NCBI GenBank assembly: GCA_014534295.1 | Contig: JACVRU010000061.1 | Span: 1-10,004 of the forward strand | Reading direction: 5' to 3' | DNA length: 10,004 nucleotides | Source: Thermoleophilia bacterium | Lineage (GTDB): Bacteria > Actinomycetota > Thermoleophilia > Gaiellales > Gaiellaceae | Shown here: positions 5,720 to 10,004 of the stretch, in pieces | Layout of the letters: each line of letters opens with the position of its first letter | Position numbering within the stretch: the stretch's first letter is position 1 | Made by a program: the position numbers and the translations under genes | The notes under the pieces: model-generated | Databases searched by the model: none | What the model was told of the DNA's origin: nothing | The model's input: the letters and a program-made list of their open reading frames with translations, nothing else

Positions 5720-5734
5720 CAGAATCCTCGCATG
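5720..5734 (+). promoter_or_regulatory. Putative leaderless promoter (-10 CAGAAT) of queG
   Basis: CAGAAT at 5720-5725 differs from TANNNT in one key base and is followed by six bases and then the queG ATG at 5732. This is the same spacing as at the DUF59 gene, and no Shine-Dalgarno is present. Only 15 bases separate this ATG from the divergent GTG at 5716, so any -35 element lies within the oxidoreductase coding sequence. Assignment is tentative. Confidence 0.35.
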
Positions 5735-6736
5735 ACCCGGGGTGAGCTCGAACGACTCGCCGACGGCCTGGGCCTCGACGTCGTCGGTGCCGCCCCGGCC
5801 GGCCCCTACGAGGCGACGGAGCGCCACATCGCCGAGCGGAGGGCGCGCGGCTTGTTCGCGGACATGAAGTTCACGATGGCCCAGCCCGAGGTCTCCTGCC
5901 ATCCCGAGCGGCTCTTCCCCGGGGCGCGCACCGTCGTCTCCGCGGCGCTCTGCTACTACGTGCCCGGCGGCGAGCCGGCTCCGGGCCGGGGGCGCCTCGC
6001 CCGCTACACGTGGTCGGACCGCTACGCCGAGCTGCGCGAGCGGCTGGACGAACTCGGCGGCCGTCTGGGCGGCGAGTACCGCGTGCTCGTGGACGCGAAC
6101 CAGCACGTCGACCGGGAGGCGGCGGCCCGCGCGGGCGTCGGCTTCTACGGGAAGAACACGCTCCTGATCACGCGCACGCAGGGCTCCTGGGTGGTGCTCG
6201 GGGCACTCGTCACCGAGGCCGAGGTCGAGGCGACCGCGCCGCTGGAGCTGGACTGCGGCAGCTGCCGGCTCTGCATCGACGCCTGCCCCACCGGCGCGCT
6301 CGACGAGGCGGGCACGCTCGACTCGACGCGCTGCCTCTCCTACTGGACTCAGGCGCCGGGGTCGATCCCCGAGGAGTACCGTGCCGAGCTCGGTGCGCAG
6401 GTGTACGGCTGCGACATCTGCCAGGACGTCTGCCCCTGGAACCGCGGCGTCGAGAAGCGCCGGGCGTCGGAGGAGCTGCCGGCGGGCGCGGAGCCCACCG
6501 TCGACCTGGTGGAGTGGCTCCGGGCCGACGGGGCCGAGCTCGTCCGGCGCTACGACCGGCTCTACGTGCCGAAGAACGACCCCCGCTACCTCCGCCGGAA
6601 CGCGCTCGTCGCCCTCGGCAACACCGGCGGGCCCGAGCACCGGGGCGCGGTGGCCCCGTACGCCGACGATCCCGACCCGATGCTCCGCGAGCACGCCGCC
6701 TGGGCGCTCGCCCGGATCGAGGAGCGCGCCGGCTGA
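5732..6736 (+). CDS. queG: Epoxyqueuosine reductase QueG
   Basis: Predicted to carry out the last step of queuosine tRNA modification: cobalamin-dependent reduction of epoxyqueuosine to queuosine in the wobble position of GUN tRNAs. The 334-residue product has the N-terminal QueG domain (LGLDVVGAAPAGPY, then a HPERLFPGARTVVS segment at 57-70), the catalytic-region block VDREAAARAGVGFYGKNTLL (126-145) with D127 as the likely proton donor, and a ferredoxin-like part with two 4Fe-4S clusters. The cluster ligands are C175, C178, C181, C185, C201 in a CLSYWTQ segment, and C227, C230, C234 (CDICQDVCPWN). A C-terminal HEAT-like tail (residues ~285-332, RNALVALGNTGG and AAWALARIEER) ends the protein. 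The ATG at 5732 starts at the normal family N-terminus; the long open frame upstream crosses two minus-strand genes and is spurious. No other queuosine genes are in the window, so the precursor may be salvaged or made elsewhere. The stop overlaps the proposed kinase start. Confidence 0.92.
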   Translation: MTRGELERLADGLGLDVVGAAPAGPYEATERHIAERRARGLFADMKFTMAQPEVSCHPERLFPGARTVVSAALCYYVPGGEPAPGRGRLARYTWSDRYAELRERLDELGGRLGGEYRVLVDANQHVDREAAARAGVGFYGKNTLLITRTQGSWVVLGALVTEAEVEATAPLELDCGSCRLCIDACPTGALDEAGTLDSTRCLSYWTQAPGSIPEEYRAELGAQVYGCDICQDVCPWNRGVEKRRASEELPAGAEPTVDLVEWLRADGAELVRRYDRLYVPKNDPRYLRRNALVALGNTGGPEHRGAVAPYADDPDPMLREHAAWALARIEERAG

Positions 6737-8520
6737 CGCGGCTGCTCCAGCGGGACGTCGAGCGCTGGATCGCCCTCGTCCGGCTGCTCGCGGTGCCGTT
6801 CGCGCTGATCCAAGTCGCGTTCGCGGCGGAGTATCCGCCGGGTTACGCGCGCTACGCGTGGTTGACGGCCGCCGTGTTCACTCTCGGCGCGGTCGTGATC
6901 TTCGCGCTCGCGCGCCGGGAGCTCGGCCCTCGGGCCCAGACGGCCCTCGGAGCGGCCGCGCTCGCCTTCGACACGATCCTCGTCTCCTCGTTCATCCTCG
7001 TCTTCCACTTCCAGCAGGGGACGCCGGTCGGGCGGCTGCTGCTGATCGTGATCGTCGAGGCGGCGATCCGCTACGGCATCGCCGGCGCCGCCGCGCTCGC
7101 CGTCGGCGTCACCCCGGTCCAGGCGGTCTTCGAGCACCTGATCACCCGCAACGTCTACGACCGCCCGTACGACGTCACCAACGTCACGTTCCAGCTCGGC
7201 GTCGGCGTGCTGATGGCGCTGATCGCCGGCTGGCTCGTGCGGCGGCTGGCCGCCCAGACGGAGGTGGCGGGGGCGCGGGCCGAGGAAGCGGAGCGGCTGC
7301 GGGACGAGCTCGGGCGGCGGGTCGACCTGCTCGAGGCGGCGAACCGCTGTGCCCGCGCGCTCGGCTCCTCGCTCGACCTCGACCAGGCCTTTGGCGCGTT
7401 CATCCGGGAGCTGCGCGGGCTCGTCCCGTTCGAGCGAATGGCGATCGTCCTCGCGGAGGACGGCGCCGGCCAGGTCATGGCCGCCGCCGGAGCCGGGGCC
7501 GAGACGACCTTCCCGCCCGGCTCGGCGCGCCCGGTCGAGGGCTCGGTCCTGGAGGAGGTGCTCCAAGGGCACCTGGTCTACCGCGAGGACATGTCCGACC
7601 GCCTCTACTCCGAGGAGAGCGACCTGATCGGGCTGGGGCTCCGGTGCCGCCTCGCGGCGCCGCTCCTGCTCGGTCCGCGCGCGATCGGGATGCTCTCGGT
7701 GATCCGGGGCCGGCCCGCCTCGTTCTCCGCGGAGGAGATCGAGCTCGTCAACCTGCTGGGCCGCCTCGTGGCGACCGCGGTTCAGAACATCCGCTCGTAC
7801 GATGCCGAGCGCCGCACGGTCGAGGAGCTCAGGCGCCTCTCGGCCCTCCGGGCCGACTTCGTCTCGCTCGTGTCGCACGAGCTCCGGAGCCCGATGGCGG
7901 CGGTGATCGGCTCGGCGACGACCCTCCAGCAGCGCTGGCGGGAGCTACGGCCGGAGCAGCGCGACTCCTTCCTCGAGCTGATCGCCGGCGAGACGACGCG
8001 GCTGGCGCAGCTCGTCGGCGACGTCCTCGACACGTCGCGGATCGAGGCCGGCACGTTCAGCTACGCCTTCGGGGACGTCGACGTGGGCCGGCTCGTCCAG
8101 GACGCCGTCGCCGCGGCTGACCTCGCCCAGGACGAGGTCGGAGTCGTCGCCGCGATCCGCGGGCCGCTGCCCCAGGTGCGCGGCGACGGCGAGCGGCTGC
8201 GGCAGGTGCTCGGCAACCTCGTCGAGAACGCCGTGAAGTACTCGCCGGCGGGCGCGGAGGTGCGCGTGGCCGCCTACGCGCACGGCGAGCGGGTCTTCGT
8301 GGACGTGACCGACCGCGGCCCGGGCATCGCCGCGGAGCACCAGACGCTGATCTTCGAGAAGTTCGGCCGCGCGACGGCGGACGGCGCGGGCAAGCCGGGC
8401 ACGGGCCTCGGACTCTTCATCGCCCGCTCGATCGCCGAGGCCCACGGCGGCACGCTGGAGGTCCACTCCGCGACGGAGCGCGGGGCGACCTTCACGCTCG
8501 CGCTGCCGGCGAAGCCGTAG
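6733..8520 (+). CDS. Membrane sensor histidine kinase with GAF domain (probable CTG start)
   Basis: A two-component sensor of about 595 residues. Residues ~10-170 hold five or six hydrophobic spans (for example WIALVRLLAVPFALIQVAFA at 12-31, WLTAAVFTLGAVVIFALA at 44-61, and a TILVSSFILVF helix) with very short loops, so the sensor part lies in the membrane rather than in a periplasmic domain. A short coiled segment (EVAGARAEEAERLRDELGRR) leads to a GAF domain (~205-355). The HisKA region with the H-box SHELRSPM (His382) follows, then HATPase_c with N-box NLVENAVKYS (N499), G1 DRGPGI (527-532) and G2 GTGLGLFI (556-563). All catalytic motifs are intact. No ATG, GTG or TTG lies between the end of queG and the first span. 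CTG 6733, overlapping the queG stop (CTGA), keeps the first helix whole, whereas the next candidate, GTG 6793, would cut it. No response regulator is adjacent, so the partner and signal are unknown. Confidence 0.9.
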   Translation: MTRLLQRDVERWIALVRLLAVPFALIQVAFAAEYPPGYARYAWLTAAVFTLGAVVIFALARRELGPRAQTALGAAALAFDTILVSSFILVFHFQQGTPVGRLLLIVIVEAAIRYGIAGAAALAVGVTPVQAVFEHLITRNVYDRPYDVTNVTFQLGVGVLMALIAGWLVRRLAAQTEVAGARAEEAERLRDELGRRVDLLEAANRCARALGSSLDLDQAFGAFIRELRGLVPFERMAIVLAEDGAGQVMAAAGAGAETTFPPGSARPVEGSVLEEVLQGHLVYREDMSDRLYSEESDLIGLGLRCRLAAPLLLGPRAIGMLSVIRGRPASFSAEEIELVNLLGRLVATAVQNIRSYDAERRTVEELRRLSALRADFVSLVSHELRSPMAAVIGSATTLQQRWRELRPEQRDSFLELIAGETTRLAQLVGDVLDTSRIEAGTFSYAFGDVDVGRLVQDAVAAADLAQDEVGVVAAIRGPLPQVRGDGERLRQVLGNLVENAVKYSPAGAEVRVAAYAHGERVFVDVTDRGPGIAAEHQTLIFEKFGRATADGAGKPGTGLGLFIARSIAEAHGGTLEVHSATERGATFTLALPAKP

Positions 8521-10004
8521 CGGCTTCGCGGAGCTCCCGCAGGAGCTCGGCCGCCCGACCGGAGACGCGGCGACGCAGGTCGTCCGGCTCGAGCACGACC
8601 GCCTCGCCCCGATGCGAGAAGACCTCGCCGACCAGCCATTCGTCGCTGCCGACCCGGGTCTCGGCGAGTGCCGCGCCGTCGGCGAGCCGCCTCGCGCCGC
8701 CGCGCTCGAGCCGCCAGCGGGCGACGGCTGGGGAGAACCAGAGCAGCGCCGTCCGCGCGTCCTGGAGGCCCCGCGGTTCGAAGCCGGGGCGCGCCTCGAA
8801 GCGCTCGCGCTGGATCTTCGCGCTCTGCATGCGGTCGAGCCGGAAGCTGCGCTCGCCGTCGCGCGTGCGGTCCCACGAGTGCACGTACCACCAGGGGAGC
8901 TTGCGCTCGAGCGAGTAGGCCTCGATCACATGGGTCGTCGGCTCGGCGTCCTCCTCCTTGAGGTAGACGATCTCGACGAGCCGCCGCTCCCGGCTGGCGC
9001 GCGCGAGGACGCCGACGAGGTCCTCGGCCTCGGTCTCCGCCTGCGCCGCGGGTGCGAGCCCGACCTCGAACTGGCCGAACGTCTCCTCGAGCTTCTTGCG
9101 CACCCGATCGAGCGGCGTGTGCGCGTCCGCGGCGATCATCGGCCCGACGAACTCGAGCGCGAGCCGGATCGCGCGCGCCTCGAGCGGCGTCAGGCGCGGG
9201 GCCGCCCGGAACGTGTCCCCGTAGAGCTCCTTGTCGACGTGGACCTCGTCGCCGCGGAGCTCGGCGTAGACCGTGTAGCAGCCGCCGCCGAAGTTGACGA
9301 GGTTGAGCAGCGAAAGGTGCTCCTCGAGCTGGTCCGGCGGGATGCCGAAGCGCTCGCTCAACTCGGCCGCCGGGATCAGCGCCTCCCGGTCGTCCCCGCA
9401 GGCCGCCAGCAGATGCGCCAGCAGCGCCTGCAAGACGGCGAAACGCTCGGGCGCAACGGGCCCGGCCGGCCGCTCGCCCCCCTCCCCGCTCGTGTCGGCC
9501 GCGCTCTCTCGCGCCGGGGCCGGCGGCGCGCCCTTGTGGGCGTCCCTGATCGTGCGCAGCGCGGCGGCGACCTCGCGTCGCAGGGCCGGCGGCTCGAGCG
9601 GGACGGCGCGGCCGTCCTGCCTCAGGATCCAGGAGGCGAGCATGGGCAGCGACGCGTACTCGGTGACGAAGACGTCGCCCTCGAGCCGGCCCCGGTCGCC
9701 GTAGAGCCGCTCCACCCACCAGGCGGTCGCGGGCGCGACGCGGATCCGGGCCTCCCCTGCCGGCTCGCCGACCTGCCAGCTCGGCCGTCCTCGGTACTCG
9801 TCGACGTCGAAGTCGGCGGGGATGCGGAAGTCGCGCTCCCGGCGGGTGGAGAAGCGGATCTCGCCACGCACGCGGGAGACGCGGAACATCTTCCGGCGCT
9901 CGTCGTCGAGATCCTGGCCGACGAAGTACCAGGCCCCGTTGTCGAAGAAGAGGCCGTACGGGTTGACGGCCCGCTCCCGCTCCTCGTCGCGCGCGGGCGT
10001 CCAG
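8492..10004 (-). CDS. pafBC: Tandem WYL-domain transcriptional regulator, PafB-PafC-like fusion (N-terminus outside window)
   Basis: The C-terminal ~503 residues of a protein that continues off the right edge. The first visible part is the end of a WYL domain: PYGLFFDNGAWYFVGQD with the WYF variant of the motif at about 9923-9931, then DDERRKMFRVSRVRG. A wing-like segment (FDVDEYRGRPSWQVGEP) and a flexible Pro/Ala/Glu linker (~9460-9545) follow. Next is a helix-turn-helix segment (LIPAAELSERFGIPPDQLEEHLSLL, ~9300-9375), and then a second WYL domain with WWYVHSWD (~8878-8896) and ERSFRLDRM. HTH-WYL-HTH-WYL order is that of PafB and PafC, the heterodimeric activator of the mycobacterial DNA-damage response usually encoded near the Pup-proteasome genes; fused versions are known in actinobacteria. 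ATG codons inside, such as that at 9889, are not the true start because the WYL domain begins upstream of them. Other tandem WYL regulators remain possible because the N-terminal HTH and the neighbours are not visible. Confidence 0.82.
   Translation of the reverse strand, partial: WTPARDEERERAVNPYGLFFDNGAWYFVGQDLDDERRKMFRVSRVRGEIRFSTRRERDFRIPADFDVDEYRGRPSWQVGEPAGEARIRVAPATAWWVERLYGDRGRLEGDVFVTEYASLPMLASWILRQDGRAVPLEPPALRREVAAALRTIRDAHKGAPPAPARESAADTSGEGGERPAGPVAPERFAVLQALLAHLLAACGDDREALIPAAELSERFGIPPDQLEEHLSLLNLVNFGGGCYTVYAELRGDEVHVDKELYGDTFRAAPRLTPLEARAIRLALEFVGPMIAADAHTPLDRVRKKLEETFGQFEVGLAPAAQAETEAEDLVGVLARASRERRLVEIVYLKEEDAEPTTHVIEAYSLERKLPWWYVHSWDRTRDGERSFRLDRMQSAKIQRERFEARPGFEPRGLQDARTALLWFSPAVARWRLERGGARRLADGAALAETRVGSDEWLVGEVFSHRGEAVVLEPDDLRRRVSGRAAELLRELREAATASPAARA

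Noticed and set aside
4025..5731. Long plus-strand open frame continuous with queG, which would give a 900-residue protein
   Set aside because: The extension is antisense to the oxidoreductase, small membrane protein and lipoprotein genes and has low-complexity Arg-rich sequence. The QueG family N-terminus begins at 5732.
6010..6732. Upstream extension of the histidine kinase frame into queG, starting at ATG 6010
   Set aside because: It lies in the wrong frame of queG and encodes Arg/Gly/Pro-rich sequence unlike any sensor domain. The kinase similarity begins only after 6733.
6586..9719. Long open frames antisense to the kinase (6586-7878 minus), and in an alternate minus frame of the WYL regulator (8274-9719)
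   Set aside because: Both are shadows of genes with intact motifs; composition is skewed and no domain is recognisable.
1..10004. CRISPR array, tRNA, rRNA, riboswitch, transposon or phage features
   Set aside because: No regularly spaced direct repeats, no cloverleaf or rRNA-like sequence, no transposase or integrase motifs and no flanking inverted repeats were seen on reading both strands; the window is almost wholly coding.

Overview
The window is a very G+C-rich, densely coding stretch of bacterial chromosome. Codon use (third positions almost all G or C), gene overlaps of 1-4 bases, few Shine-Dalgarno sequences, leaderless-type starts and a tandem WYL protein of the PafBC kind point to Actinomycetota. 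A deep-branching class such as Thermoleophilia/Gaiellales is my best guess, made from gene content rather than a marker gene. No tRNA, rRNA, CRISPR array, insertion sequence or phage gene was seen, and no stretch above 300 bases lacks a gene.

Region 1 (1-3635, plus strand) is the most interesting part. It is a tightly overlapping operon: the 3' end of a calcineurin-like metallophosphoesterase, a homologue of cyclic 2,3-diphosphoglycerate (cDPG) synthetase, a 2-phosphoglycerate kinase, and a GlpX-family (class II fructose-1,6-bisphosphatase) protein. The two middle genes make up the complete route known from methanogenic archaea: 2-phosphoglycerate to 2,3-diphosphoglycerate to cDPG. The GlpX-like protein keeps the family fold signatures but has lost several metal-binding and catalytic residues and gained cysteine pairs, so it is probably not an ordinary FBPase. 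Together these look like a bacterial cDPG synthesis and possible turnover module.

Region 2 (3657-3956, plus) is a small DUF59/MIP18-family Fe-S assembly protein, apparently with its own leaderless promoter. A convergent intergenic gap (3957-4067) with two GC-rich hairpins follows.

Region 3 (5716-4068, minus) is an operon of a zinc-independent quinone oxidoreductase-like MDR protein, a 46-residue single-span membrane protein and a GerMN-domain lipoprotein.

Region 4 (5732-8520, plus) starts only 15 bases from the divergent oxidoreductase start. It encodes epoxyqueuosine reductase (QueG) followed, with overlap, by a multi-span membrane sensor histidine kinase with a GAF domain, which seems to use a CTG start.

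Region 5 (8492-10004, minus) is the C-terminal part of a tandem WYL-domain regulator resembling fused PafB-PafC. It runs off the right edge of the window and its 3' end overlaps the kinase 3' end by 29 bases.
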